Assembly: GCF_900108955.1 (NCBI RefSeq)
Contig: NZ_FNYA01000001.1
Coordinates: 620,001-684,000 of the forward strand
Length of the DNA stretch: 64,000 nucleotides
DNA from: Flavobacterium terrigena
Lineage (GTDB): Bacteria; Bacteroidota; Bacteroidia; Flavobacteriales; Flavobacteriaceae
Direction of reading: 5' to 3'
The notes under the pieces were generated by a model. That model searched no databases. It worked only from the letters and a program-made list of their open reading frames with translations, and was not told where the DNA came from. Positions 26,044 to 35,656 of the stretch are shown here, piece after piece; within the stretch, counting starts at the first letter, position 1, and the number at the start of each line of letters is the position of its first letter. A program made the position numbers and the translations under genes.

Positions 26044-26678
26044 AGTATTACTTTCGCAAATCTATTAGGATTAATGTTTGAAGTATCGTAACCATTAAAC
26101 TTTTTAATGTAAGATTTTAAAGAAGTTCCAAAACCGTCTTTAAATCCATTTTTACCATTACTTCTTAGATACGTTTTTACAGAACTTGCACCAGCTAAAT
26201 GTGCTGCTGCTAATAAACCTGATTCTGTAATTTTGATTCCGTTTATTACTCTACCAGAGTAATTTCTAATTTCTTTTCTTAATTCCCATTTATTAATGCT
26301 TAATAAAGCTTCAATTGCTTCTTCTTGTAAAGCTGGGTTATTAAGGAAGTTTTTAAAATCGTAAACACCAACATTTCTCAATGTACTTCTTCCGAATTGG
26401 TATTTACCCATGTAGCCGTAAGCATTAACTAAATCATACAATCCTGCAGATTCTTTTACTGCCAATGCTTGTTTGAATCCTGTGAAAGTCTTTCCTGTGA
26501 AAGGAATATTGTAATTCGACTTTAACGATTCGTCTTTTGAAGGAACTCGATAATCATAAACTTCTGTGTCTTCAATATGAAACCCGTCTACCGATTCATC
26601 TTTAAATGCTTTAAAACCTGAACTAATTATGGCAATAAATGCAATTGCAACTCCAAAATAAATAATGTCTTTTCTCAT
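26040..26678 (-). CDS. Exported muramidase-like (lysozyme-fold) protein
   Basis: One N-terminal membrane helix or signal anchor (about 5-22) precedes a domain with KESAGLYDLVN (likely catalytic Glu76) and YGYMGKYQFG (87-96), a pattern seen in phage-lysozyme-like and lytic transglycosylase proteins. GLLAAAHLAGASSVKTYL fits the later helix of that fold. The 212-residue product is probably periplasmic and acts on peptidoglycan. The activity is inferred. Confidence 0.72.
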   Translation of the reverse strand: MRKDIIYFGVAIAFIAIISSGFKAFKDESVDGFHIEDTEVYDYRVPSKDESLKSNYNIPFTGKTFTGFKQALAVKESAGLYDLVNAYGYMGKYQFGRSTLRNVGVYDFKNFLNNPALQEEAIEALLSINKWELRKEIRNYSGRVINGIKITESGLLAAAHLAGASSVKTYLRSNGKNGFKDGFGTSLKSYIKKFNGYDTSNINPNRFAKVIL

Positions 26679-26769
26679 GTAAATTTATTTCTCAATTGGG
26701 CAAAAAACAAGTTTTTAACGAAGTGTTTGATTGACATAAATCAGACAACACCAATTGAATTAACTGAGG

Positions 26770-26777
26770 CAAAGATA
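26770..26777 (-). promoter_or_regulatory. -7 element match ahead of the muramidase-like gene
   Basis: On the minus strand TATCTTTG fits TAnnTTTG, 91 bases before the ATG at 26678. No convincing upstream TTTG at 19 bases. Confidence 0.4.
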
Positions 26778-26842
26778 CGAATTTTTTTATTATTTTTCTG
26801 AAAATCAACTTGTTAACATTTTTTTAAGAACTCAAAAACACC

Positions 26843-26879
26843 AAAAAACCCTTATAAGCATATTGACTTACAAGGGTTT
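26843..26879 (-). terminator. Terminator of the polysaccharide locus
   Basis: On the minus strand AAACCCTTGTAAG pairs with CTTATAAGGGTTT (13-bp stem with one G-U, 8-base loop), followed by a T-run. It lies 97 bases after the last gene of the locus and points the right way. The remainder of the 297-bp spacer 26679-26975 shows only the muramidase promoter match. Confidence 0.82.
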
Positions 26880-26975
26880 ATAATTTTTAAATTGTTGATA
26901 ATTTTTTCCCTTTTTTAGATAAAAAGCATCAAAAAATCGTCTAAAATTGAGATGAAAAATGCGAAAAACACAAAG

Positions 26976-28358
26976 TTATTGCCCTTTCATGTATAAAATC
27001 GTTCCGAAGGTTTTTACGGCAATATTAATATCTAAAAAAATATTTCTGTGTTTGATGTAATATAAATCGTATTCCAATTTCATCAAACTATCTTCTAAAG
27101 TTTCACCATACGGATAATTGATTTGTGCCCAACCCGTTAATCCTGGTTTTACAATATGTCTGGTGTGATATAATGGAATTTCATTTGCAATTTGATCCAC
27201 AAAAACTTTTCGTTCTGGTCTAGGACCAATAATTGACATTTCGCCCTTTAAAACATTAATAAATTGTGGGAATTCATCAATTCTAGTTTTACGCAATAAT
27301 TTTCCAAAAGGAGTAATTCTACTATCATTTACAGTTGCGAAAACCGCACCGTTTTTTTCGGCATTAATAATCATGGTTCGCAATTTATAAATTTGGAAAG
27401 GTTTTTCTTTCTTACCAATTCGTTCTTGATGAAACAACAATGGTCCTTTATTCCAAATTAAATTGAAAAGCAAAATTAAAGGCGTAATTACAAATAAAAC
27501 CGTAAGTCCAATTATTGAAACCAAAACATCAATAACACGAACTACCATAAGATATAAAGTGTTTTTCTTTTTCGAAAACGGGAAAAATTTATATAACGAT
27601 TTGTCTTTTAAATGTAATGGAATTCTACTTGTAAGCTCCTCATAAACATCTTCGTATTGAGTAACAGGTATTCCATTTTCTGAAACTTCTAATAATTTAT
27701 TATAAATTTCAATAGAAGTGTTCTTAGAATAATTAGCCACAACAATTTCAGAAATAAAATTAGCATGCAAAAAATTATCAATATTACCTAAATTTAACTG
27801 AGATTCTGAAAGTACACAAGTTTGACTATCATAATCAACATCAATAAATTTTACAATTCTTACATGTGGATCATTAATAATTAAACCTTTAGATAATTTA
27901 TTAAAATCTTTACTTCTACAAACTAACACAATAGGCTTATAGAAACGTTTTGAAGCTAACAAATAGATATAAATCAACCTCCAAATAGTTAATGAAACGA
28001 GTACAACTAGAAAAAGTAAAAACAGCTCTACTCTTTTTTTAGGAAAAGATGGCGTCACTAAAGGTGTGAAAATAAAAAATAGAGTTGTAAAAAAGGAAGT
28101 TAACAACAAGCCTTTAGTAATTTTATTAGCAAAACTAACAATTACCAGATTATACATTTCAAAAACAGTACCTAACAAAGTTAAATAGATACCTAAAACT
28201 GCAATCCAATAATAGTTTTCACATAATTCTGCAAAATATCTTAAATCGGTAAAAGCATGTATTAAAAACAAAAAAGCTACGACAAAAAACACATCAAAAA
28301 AGCGCAAAAGAATTTTACGTTCAGATATTTCGAAATGTTTTTTATAGGGTTTTGTCAT
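26976..28358 (-). CDS. Polyprenyl phosphoglycosyl transferase (initiating sugar transferase)
   Basis: Starts polysaccharide assembly by moving a sugar-1-phosphate onto undecaprenyl phosphate at the inner membrane. The 460-residue product has about five N-terminal membrane helices, a middle nucleotide-binding-like domain (about 125-230), another helix at about 270-290, then the catalytic domain: HQERIGKKEKPFQIYKLRTM, the Asp-Glu dyad in RKTRIDEFPQFINVL, IIGPRPE and KPGLTGWAQI. Last gene of the locus before its terminator. The donor sugar is not readable. Confidence 0.93.
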   Translation of the reverse strand: MTKPYKKHFEISERKILLRFFDVFFVVAFLFLIHAFTDLRYFAELCENYYWIAVLGIYLTLLGTVFEMYNLVIVSFANKITKGLLLTSFFTTLFFIFTPLVTPSFPKKRVELFLLFLVVLVSLTIWRLIYIYLLASKRFYKPIVLVCRSKDFNKLSKGLIINDPHVRIVKFIDVDYDSQTCVLSESQLNLGNIDNFLHANFISEIVVANYSKNTSIEIYNKLLEVSENGIPVTQYEDVYEELTSRIPLHLKDKSLYKFFPFSKKKNTLYLMVVRVIDVLVSIIGLTVLFVITPLILLFNLIWNKGPLLFHQERIGKKEKPFQIYKLRTMIINAEKNGAVFATVNDSRITPFGKLLRKTRIDEFPQFINVLKGEMSIIGPRPERKVFVDQIANEIPLYHTRHIVKPGLTGWAQINYPYGETLEDSLMKLEYDLYYIKHRNIFLDINIAVKTFGTILYMKGQ

Positions 28359-28386
28359 TATTCAATTTTGAAAACGAAATATACTC

Positions 28387-28413
28387 AAAAATGCTTAAAA
28401 AGCAAACATTTTT
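28387..28413 (-). other. Weak hairpin ahead of the sugar transferase gene
   Basis: In the 61-base gap AAAAATG and CATTTTT flank CTT...AAG, giving an imperfect A/T-rich stem. It could weaken or partly end transcription before the last gene. Low confidence. Confidence 0.25.
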
Positions 28414-28419
28414 ACGGTA

Positions 28420-29433
28420 TTATCGCAATAAATTAGTCCATTGGTTATCAACCACTTTCCAATCCATTTTTGAAATCATACTTTTAGCATTACCAATAAT
28501 TTCATTTGTTTGAGATGGAAAATTGATAATTTGTTCTATTTGTTCAACCATTTCAGAGGCATCATTATCATTTACTAAATAGCCATTTTTTTGATGAGAA
28601 ATTAAAAATGGTAAGCCACCAACGTTTGTTGAAATAACTGGCAAACCTAATGCCATTGCTTCTAAAACACTAACTGGTGTGTTATCAAAATGAGTCGTGT
28701 TAATAAAAATATCGTGATTTTGAGCTAAATCTGTCCATTCTTCTTTAGATAGTTTTCCAGTGAAATTAACATTCAAGTTGAATTGATTGGCATATTTTTT
28801 TGTAATATCTAAACTTCCGTCTTTATCTGGCCCAACCATAGTTAAAGTAGCTGAAGGATATTTTTTTTGAAGAATATTCAATACATCAATAGCCATTTTT
28901 GGATTATAAATTTCGGCAAAAGCACGAACCCAAATTAAATTTGGAGCAAAACTTTGTCTTTCTTTAAAAGAATATTCAGATACATTTATAGAATTTGGAA
29001 TACACACTACATTTGAAATTCCGAATTTTTCAAAATGATATTTTAAGTATTCAGATGGAGAAACATTTACAAATGCCTTATTGAATAACATCTTACACAA
29101 CTTTGGATTAGAAATTAATCTGTTTGGTAAGTTTCCACCATGTAAAATGGGAATGTATTTGATATGTAACATTCTAGCTAATTGACTTCCAAAAAAAGCA
29201 AACCAAAAAGCAGAAGTACTATAGGTGTCGATTAAAATATATTTAGCATCTTTATGTTTAAGAATTCCGAAAAGCATGTCTAAAATTCTTAATATGCTGT
29301 TTTTTTTGGAAGAATAGGAAACAACATTAAAACCAGATTGAGATAATTTTTCACCCAAAGTTTCAACCGTAGTTTTATTTATTCCGTGTTTAGAAAGCTT
29401 ATTGCCTAGATACAGAATCTTCATCTTCTTCAT
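28420..29433 (-). CDS. Family 4 glycosyltransferase
   Basis: GT-B retaining glycosyltransferase of about 335 residues. It has LSKHGINKTTVETL near the N-terminus, the acceptor-side ILHGGN, NLIWVRAFAEIYNP at the domain boundary, and the donor-binding EX7E-like segment TPVSVLEAMALGLPVISTNVGG. It overlaps the upstream O-antigen ligase gene by about 26-35 bases depending on which of two nearby ATGs is used. Sugar donor unknown. Confidence 0.9.
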   Translation of the reverse strand: MKKMKILYLGNKLSKHGINKTTVETLGEKLSQSGFNVVSYSSKKNSILRILDMLFGILKHKDAKYILIDTYSTSAFWFAFFGSQLARMLHIKYIPILHGGNLPNRLISNPKLCKMLFNKAFVNVSPSEYLKYHFEKFGISNVVCIPNSINVSEYSFKERQSFAPNLIWVRAFAEIYNPKMAIDVLNILQKKYPSATLTMVGPDKDGSLDITKKYANQFNLNVNFTGKLSKEEWTDLAQNHDIFINTTHFDNTPVSVLEAMALGLPVISTNVGGLPFLISHQKNGYLVNDNDASEMVEQIEQIINFPSQTNEIIGNAKSMISKMDWKVVDNQWTNLLR

Positions 29434-30760
29434 TTTTTATATAAACATTAAGTAATGTTAAAGCATATAAAATTCCTGGTGCGGCAATACGCGTAGCGGC
29501 ATGATTTATCGTTAATCCCCAAAATATCAAGAAAGGAAAAAAATAAATATGATGATATTGTCTAAATCTAAAATACTTTAAAATGGGTACAAAAATCAAT
29601 AGCAGTAAAATTATCAAACCTAAAGAACCATGTTCCGCTAAAAGTCTTGTTGGTTCACTATGTGCTTGAACACCTTGCAAACCATCATCTCCACGCATCA
29701 TTCCACCAATACCTGGCCCAACTCCAAAAACTGGATTTTCATAAAAATAATTCAAATCCGTTTCCATAATATCTTCTCTACCAGACATTTTAGATTCTTT
29801 AACTCTTCCTGCAGCATCCTGATTATTATACCTTTTATCAATCATTCCACCAGTTTGATAAGAACTATAAAACCAGGCGGAAATTCCTAAAATTACCAAT
29901 AAGGAGAAAACACCTAAAAATTTTGATTTTGCTTTTTTATTGAGCAGTTTATATACTGTATAACAAAAAACTAAAACCATAGCTAAAGCCGTTAACATTC
30001 CACCTCTAGAAAATGTTATTAATCCTCTATAAACGAAAACAAAAACCAAGAATAAACAGAGATAAGAAAAGATTTTTTCTTTAGTATTAAAAAAAAACTG
30101 AATGAAAAAAATAAATATACCCAATCCTAAAATTACTGACATTTGGTTAGGTCCAAAACCACCAGATGTTGCAAAATTTGATTTAGTACTTTCAAACACC
30201 TCTGCATTATTAGATGGTGTAAAAACAATAATTAGGGTAAGAATACTAATCAATGGCCCACAAGCAGCAAACAAACATTCATTAAATTTATTTAATGATA
30301 TCGATTTATTATAAGCATATAAGGAAGCAAAAACCAAACTTATTGGTCCTAATAGGTTAAACATAATTTTTTTTCGAACATCAATTTCAAAAAAGAAAGT
30401 ATTTACGGTTAATACAATTCCTGGAATAAACAGAAGTAATATTAAAAAATAAGGCCAAGCTTTTAAATTAATTCGGATAAATCCAAAACTTAAAACACAG
30501 AAATAAATAATAGAATACTTCCCTAAATCATACAAAGCTCCATCAGATCGCATCCTAAATAAAACTTCCAAACCAACTACATATAGCATTAAAGTTAGCG
30601 TTTGGAAATCTCTATCATTACTTTTAACAATCCAATATGTTCCAGCAGCTAAAAAAACGGCATAATAAATAAACACGAATGAACCGAAAAAATGAACAAT
30701 CAAGCCTAACAAGACATGAAAGGCCAAATAAGCAATTTTATTTGATTTGAAAAGATTCAA
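29399..30760 (-). CDS. O-antigen ligase family membrane protein (WaaL/Wzy type)
   Basis: A 453-residue inner-membrane protein with about 11-12 hydrophobic segments and a large periplasmic loop between about residues 290 and 385, where VQAHSEPTRLLAEHGSLG carries the His typical of the Wzy_C/O-antigen ligase domain. It may join finished glycan to lipid A-core or polymerise units. Because the locus has an ABC exporter and no Wzx, the ligase role seems more likely. Confidence 0.85.
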   Translation of the reverse strand: MNLFKSNKIAYLAFHVLLGLIVHFFGSFVFIYYAVFLAAGTYWIVKSNDRDFQTLTLMLYVVGLEVLFRMRSDGALYDLGKYSIIYFCVLSFGFIRINLKAWPYFLILLLFIPGIVLTVNTFFFEIDVRKKIMFNLLGPISLVFASLYAYNKSISLNKFNECLFAACGPLISILTLIIVFTPSNNAEVFESTKSNFATSGGFGPNQMSVILGLGIFIFFIQFFFNTKEKIFSYLCLFLVFVFVYRGLITFSRGGMLTALAMVLVFCYTVYKLLNKKAKSKFLGVFSLLVILGISAWFYSSYQTGGMIDKRYNNQDAAGRVKESKMSGREDIMETDLNYFYENPVFGVGPGIGGMMRGDDGLQGVQAHSEPTRLLAEHGSLGLIILLLLIFVPILKYFRFRQYHHIYFFPFLIFWGLTINHAATRIAAPGILYALTLLNVYIKNEEDEDSVSRQ

Positions 30761-31818
30761 TTAATTAGATTTAAGTATTTATGTATTATGGCTTCTTTAG
30801 AATAATTTAATTCTATATCCTTTTGAAATTGTGTTGCAAAATTAGCACAAATTTCAGGATTATTCATTAGATACAACAAATGGTTTGATAAATTATCCGA
30901 ATCCAAAGGATCGAATAATAATCCGTTTGAATTATGATTTATCAAAAACTTACAATATCCTACATTTGTAGAAACTACAGTTAATTTTGCTTGAGCATAT
31001 TCTAATAAGGTAACTGGAAAACCCTCATAAGTTGAAGATAAAACTCCAATTTCGGACTGACTTAAAATAAACTGGATATCCTGACAAGCATTATAAATAA
31101 ATATGGAATTTTCCAATTCATTTTCTTTAATGATGGCTTTCAAATTATTAGAATAGGCATCATTAAAATCTTTTCCAATTAAATGTAAGGTCCAATTTTC
31201 TTTATAAATTCCACTAGCAATAAATGCATTAATCAATGTTAAATGATTTTTCGGATTTTTTAAATTAGCCAAACAAACAATTCGTTTCTTGTTTTCTCCT
31301 TTTAGAATGGTTTTTTCTTCTGATTTTTTTAAATCAGAAAAATTAGGAATAAAAAAAACATATTTACAATTCAAATTTTTTAAAGACCAAACTCTAAGTT
31401 CATCGTTAACAGTTAGTATTTTAGAAAAAAAGAAAGAACAAATTTTAAGAACATTTTTTTGTTTATTATCTTCAGCTCTATTCCCATAATGGTCGTGCCA
31501 AATTAATTTAATTTTCGGGTTAAAAAGTTTAACAAGTACGCCAAAAAAGTAAGAACTACTATGTGCGTGAACAATTTCAACTTTATTCGTTTTAATATAT
31601 TTGGAAGCCAAAAAAATAGCATTAATATCAAATTTATTTTTTCTTCCAAGAAAAGTATAAGTATTAATATGTTTTATTTCTTGTTTTAAAACACCTTCTT
31701 TACGTGTAGCTAAAATACCTGAAAAAGCAATTTTTTCAGATAAAGCATTGGCAAAATTTACCGCCATTCGTTCTGCTCCACCTGCTTCTAAACTATCTAT
31801 TAATTGTACGATTCTCAT
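30757..31818 (-). CDS. Family 4 glycosyltransferase
   Basis: 353 residues opening MRIVQLIDSLEAGGAERMAVNFANAL, a classical GT4 start, with HAHSSSYFFGVL, KNPKNHLTLINAF and the donor-site YEGFPVTLLEYAQAKL. GT-B fold, cytoplasmic face. Overlaps both neighbours by 4 bases (ATGA), so translation is coupled. Linkage unknown. Confidence 0.92.
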   Translation of the reverse strand: MRIVQLIDSLEAGGAERMAVNFANALSEKIAFSGILATRKEGVLKQEIKHINTYTFLGRKNKFDINAIFLASKYIKTNKVEIVHAHSSSYFFGVLVKLFNPKIKLIWHDHYGNRAEDNKQKNVLKICSFFFSKILTVNDELRVWSLKNLNCKYVFFIPNFSDLKKSEEKTILKGENKKRIVCLANLKNPKNHLTLINAFIASGIYKENWTLHLIGKDFNDAYSNNLKAIIKENELENSIFIYNACQDIQFILSQSEIGVLSSTYEGFPVTLLEYAQAKLTVVSTNVGYCKFLINHNSNGLLFDPLDSDNLSNHLLYLMNNPEICANFATQFQKDIELNYSKEAIIHKYLNLIN

Positions 31819-32936
31819 GAGACAGCTAAAAGTTTTATAATTTCATTTTCGAAATATTCAGTAGTAAAATGCTGCGACCAATCTCTAGCATCAATACACA
31901 TTTTTGAATAATGTTCTTCATTTTGAATCAAATCATAAACTAATTGAGTATCCTCTTCAAGATTTAAGCTCAATAATTTACCTCTGTTTTCATTATCAAT
32001 CATATAATTCACACAAGAAACATTAGTCGTTAATGGTAAACTTCCCCAAAACATAGCTTCAGCTACCACTTTTGGCCAACCTTCAGATTTTGAGGCTAAA
32101 ATTAAAAAATGACTTTCTTTATAGGCTTGTTCAATAACTTCTTTACTCTGATTTCCTTTTAAAAAGATAAAAGCTGCCAATTTATTTGATTCAATGTATT
32201 TTTCCAATTCATTTCTTAAAACGCCATCGCCAAATAAATTTAAATGAACATCTAATCCCAAATTTTTCAATTTTTCTATCAATTGAATAGCATACAAAGG
32301 TTTTTTTCCAATTGATAAAGTCCCAACAAAAACAAAATTGATTTTTTGATTTAAACTTCTCGGAAGAATCTGTTCTTTTTTAGTTTCAGAATAAGTCGCG
32401 GTAAAAAATGGTTTTATATTTTTAGAACTTCCCTCCCACTTACCATACACTAAAACTTGCATGTTTTTGGTTAGAAAGGTGTTATTTAATATCCATTTCT
32501 GAATTTTATAAGTCGATGGTTGTTTTGCTTTTGGATCCCAATTTCCAGCATATTTAGCTGTTTTTGGAGTGTTTGGAAATAAAATTTGAACCAAACAACC
32601 TAATAAGCCCATATTTCCTGGACAACGTAAATGGATGTGATCTGCTTTTTTCATGGCCAAAAAAATGGTCCACAAAATAGAAGGTAATTTTAAAAGTGTT
32701 CGTAATGAATTTAAAAAACTAGTTGTATTAAAGTTTTGAACTTCTTTAAATTTAAGGTTTTTATGCTGATAGGCTAAATGAATATTGTCCAACTTTGACT
32801 TTTCAATTGGCGCCACAACTGTAACTTTCTTTACATATTTTAACCAAATATTCATTTCTCTAACATACGGCGCATACCCATAATAATTGGAGTTTTCTTT
32901 AATATGCTGCACATGTGTGATGATAACGAAATTCAT
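31815..32936 (-). CDS. Family 4-like glycosyltransferase
   Basis: 373 residues with GT-B features: an N-terminal domain containing HIHLRCPGNMGLLG, FVFVGTLSIGKKPLYAIQL at the start of the donor domain and SEGWPKVVAEAMFWGSLPLTT near the end. The Glu in KVVAEAM matches the usual donor-binding glutamate. Its stop overlaps the next gene by 4 bases. Substrates unknown. Confidence 0.88.
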   Translation of the reverse strand: MNFVIITHVQHIKENSNYYGYAPYVREMNIWLKYVKKVTVVAPIEKSKLDNIHLAYQHKNLKFKEVQNFNTTSFLNSLRTLLKLPSILWTIFLAMKKADHIHLRCPGNMGLLGCLVQILFPNTPKTAKYAGNWDPKAKQPSTYKIQKWILNNTFLTKNMQVLVYGKWEGSSKNIKPFFTATYSETKKEQILPRSLNQKINFVFVGTLSIGKKPLYAIQLIEKLKNLGLDVHLNLFGDGVLRNELEKYIESNKLAAFIFLKGNQSKEVIEQAYKESHFLILASKSEGWPKVVAEAMFWGSLPLTTNVSCVNYMIDNENRGKLLSLNLEEDTQLVYDLIQNEEHYSKMCIDARDWSQHFTTEYFENEIIKLLAVS

Positions 32937-32985
32937 TCTGAAATTTTAAAATATAAAAATAGGATATAAAGCCAATGTAATCAAA

Positions 32986-33987
32986 TTAATTGATAATTTT
33001 TGGTTTATTGAAAACGATTGAAAACCATCCAACTGTTCTTCCTAAACTTTCAGTAAAGGCTTCTTTGCGTTTTTTTGTAGTCAGAATATTAGCGATTCTA
33101 ATAAATGTGAGTAAAATAGTAATCGTGTGCCATTTCACACAATGAATCATTTTAGGATTTGGATTTTTTGTTCGCCAAACATACCAACCATTTCTCACCA
33201 CCATTTTCCCATAATGATATTGATTTGGCCGGCCAGAAGCATCATGATGGTGTTCTAGTTTCGCATTGGTATTATAATATAATTGTCCAAGTTTTGAAAT
33301 TCGTATGGTAAATTCTGCATCTTCATACAAACCATAACCATCAAAATAAGTGGAAAATTTATGAGTATCTAAAACATCTTTTCTGAAAGAAGAAACACCA
33401 CCCATTAATTGTTCAACTTTGTAAGTTTTTCCAGAAAAAGGCAAATAACTCACACTTCTTCCATGAGAAAATAGTGGTGAAAAACCAGGTAAAACATCAG
33501 AATCTAAACCTAACATTTTTCTTAAAATAAATCTTTTATCTTCAATTCTATGAAATCCATCAAAAGTAAAACAGCAATCATTCTCTTTATAATCAACAGC
33601 ATTTTCTTTCCACTGAACTTCATTAGTGATACAACCACCAACTCCAAAAGCATCAGGGAATTTTTTATATGTATTTACAATTTCAGAAAAATAATTTTCA
33701 TCTAAAATGGTATCATCATCTAAAAAACAAATGATTTCAGAAGTAGGATTCACTTTTGAAATTCCAAAATTTCGTTGTTTAGTTAAACCTCTATGAGTAG
33801 CATCAACCAAAAAATAATCTACATTTTTGAAATTAGTAACTTCAAAATAAGTCTTTGTATCCTGATTTAAGGAACCATCAACAATAACAATTTGATTAGG
33901 ATACAACGATTGAGTAACTATAGAATTCATAAGAGTTTCTATAGCATTTCTTCTATTATAGGTACAAATTATTAAACTAAAATTCAT
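32986..33987 (-). CDS. Family 2 glycosyltransferase
   Basis: GT-A fold enzyme of 333 residues. I choose the start at 33987 (MNFSLIICTYNRR) because its ATG shares a base with the upstream stop (TAATG) and the N-terminus then begins with the first beta-strand. FLDDDTILDENYF has the DxD-like metal site and GLYEDAEFTIR a likely catalytic acid. An extra 15 codons upstream would not be conserved. Confidence 0.9.
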   Translation of the reverse strand: MNFSLIICTYNRRNAIETLMNSIVTQSLYPNQIVIVDGSLNQDTKTYFEVTNFKNVDYFLVDATHRGLTKQRNFGISKVNPTSEIICFLDDDTILDENYFSEIVNTYKKFPDAFGVGGCITNEVQWKENAVDYKENDCCFTFDGFHRIEDKRFILRKMLGLDSDVLPGFSPLFSHGRSVSYLPFSGKTYKVEQLMGGVSSFRKDVLDTHKFSTYFDGYGLYEDAEFTIRISKLGQLYYNTNAKLEHHHDASGRPNQYHYGKMVVRNGWYVWRTKNPNPKMIHCVKWHTITILLTFIRIANILTTKKRKEAFTESLGRTVGWFSIVFNKPKIIN

Positions 33988-35528
33988 TAATTGGATATTA
34001 ATTTTTGAGCCCAATACATACTTCGATTCCATTTAGAAATCATGGCTTTGTGATTTTTTATTGGGTTTTTTAAATTTTTAAAATTATAATTTTTAAAAAA
34101 ATACATGAATTTGTAAGCGAACAATTGTTCTTCCGAATCGTAAGTTAACTTAAATACCATAACCGTTGGTGAGGGTTTGGGTTCAATTAAGTCATTGTCC
34201 CATTTTCTATTTACCTTAGTTCTGAAACCACCCATTGGGGCTTTTAAATGTATAATTTCTGGTGTTGGAAAATATATAATATCGTTACCATTATTTCTAA
34301 TTTGCATTCCAAAATCGGCATCTTCTCCAAAACCAAATTCATATTTCGAATCAAATTTTAAGTTTTTGATGGCATTTGCATTTACAAAACTTGCGCCCGA
34401 GCCAAAACTTACCCATTGAAAGCAATTATTGAAATGTTTCTTCTCATTTCTTAATAAGCAAGATAGTGAAAAAACTTGTTGGTTATAATTTTTAGCATTT
34501 TCTAGGCATTTTTCTAAAAAATCACTTTTAATTTCAATGTCGTCATCTGCGAAGAAAACCCAATCTGAAGTAATTTCTTTTAGCGCCAAATTTCTTGCAT
34601 TACAAGCGCCTAATTGGTAAATTAATTGGTGTTTAACTTGAAAAGGCCAATTTTCATTTACTAAATAATCTAATTCACTAACCGCATTTTCTATTGGATT
34701 TTGCTCAATAATAATAACGCTTTTTGGCAAAATAGTTTGTTCTGATAAATTCTTTAAAAAATTAAACAAAGGCTCTTTTCTACCGATAGTAGGAATTAGA
34801 ACATCAATATTGTTAGAATATTTAAAGTCATTAGTTGATAATAAGTTGAATTTACTAATTTTTATCTTATCAACAGCAATTTTTGAGTAAAAAAATGATT
34901 TTAAAAAAGCTAGTAATGGAAATTTTCCTTTTTTATAAATCAAACAAATGAACAAAACTAGTAACCAAACTTTTTTATAATGTTGGCTAACAAATTTGAA
35001 TAAACTACTAAAGCTAATTTTATGATTAAAAGATATTTCTGTATTACTTTCTATTAAAAGATTCGGATTTGAATAACAAAAAACACCTAATGGCATGGCT
35101 ATTTTTGCAATTGAATTTAAAAAGTAATCAAAATCTTTAACTGGTTGAATTATTGTTTTTAAATCTGAAAAAATAGTAGCGTGAGCAATTCCAATAGCAC
35201 TACTCATTTGCCATGTGGCAATTTTTACTTTTTTCGAAAAATTTATAAATATAGATTGCTCTACAAAACCAATATTTTTTGAAAGGTAATTTTCATTTGA
35301 AATATTATAGGAAATAATTTCATTATTAGAATTACAGATAGAATTTATTTGCTCATAATTTATAAATGGTCCCAATTCTGTGTGACACCATAAAATTAAT
35401 TCAGAAGGAAACAATTCCGTTAATTTATAAATGGTTTCAGATATATTCAAATTATCAAAAACTTCTAAAGGCTGATTGTCTTTAGAGATTTTTAAAACAG
35501 TATTAGAATTATGAAAAACTTGAATCAT
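33987..35528 (-). CDS. Two-part protein with C-terminal family 2 glycosyltransferase domain
   Basis: 513 residues. The C-terminal 290 form a GT2 domain: IDVLIPTIGRKEPLF, ACNARNLALKEITSDWVFFADDDIEIK and FGFGEDADFGMQIR. The first 220 residues form a separate region (SELILWCHTELGPFI... FLNSIAKIAMPLGVFCYSN) that I cannot assign, followed by a hydrophobic helix near 190-205. Possibly a second transferase-like domain. A -7 match lies 68 bases upstream, so a new transcript may begin here. Confidence 0.82.
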   Translation of the reverse strand: MIQVFHNSNTVLKISKDNQPLEVFDNLNISETIYKLTELFPSELILWCHTELGPFINYEQINSICNSNNEIISYNISNENYLSKNIGFVEQSIFINFSKKVKIATWQMSSAIGIAHATIFSDLKTIIQPVKDFDYFLNSIAKIAMPLGVFCYSNPNLLIESNTEISFNHKISFSSLFKFVSQHYKKVWLLVLFICLIYKKGKFPLLAFLKSFFYSKIAVDKIKISKFNLLSTNDFKYSNNIDVLIPTIGRKEPLFNFLKNLSEQTILPKSVIIIEQNPIENAVSELDYLVNENWPFQVKHQLIYQLGACNARNLALKEITSDWVFFADDDIEIKSDFLEKCLENAKNYNQQVFSLSCLLRNEKKHFNNCFQWVSFGSGASFVNANAIKNLKFDSKYEFGFGEDADFGMQIRNNGNDIIYFPTPEIIHLKAPMGGFRTKVNRKWDNDLIEPKPSPTVMVFKLTYDSEEQLFAYKFMYFFKNYNFKNLKNPIKNHKAMISKWNRSMYWAQKLISN

Positions 35529-35595
35529 TTATAATTTTAAAAATAGCGCCAATTATTTATTTTAAAAGCTTAAAATAACACTAAAATTGAAAGTC

Positions 35596-35603
35596 CAAAT
35601 ATA
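35596..35603 (-). promoter_or_regulatory. Possible internal promoter in the polysaccharide locus
   Basis: On the minus strand TATATTTG is a perfect TAnnTTTG in the 128-bp gap, the widest gap of the locus outside the exporter. No TTTG at the expected distance upstream. It would start a transcript for the genes from 35528 down to 26976. Confidence 0.35.
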
Positions 35604-35656
35604 GCATTATCTGTATAAATACTGTTGTATAATTTTTATTTATTTAGCCCAAAAAA

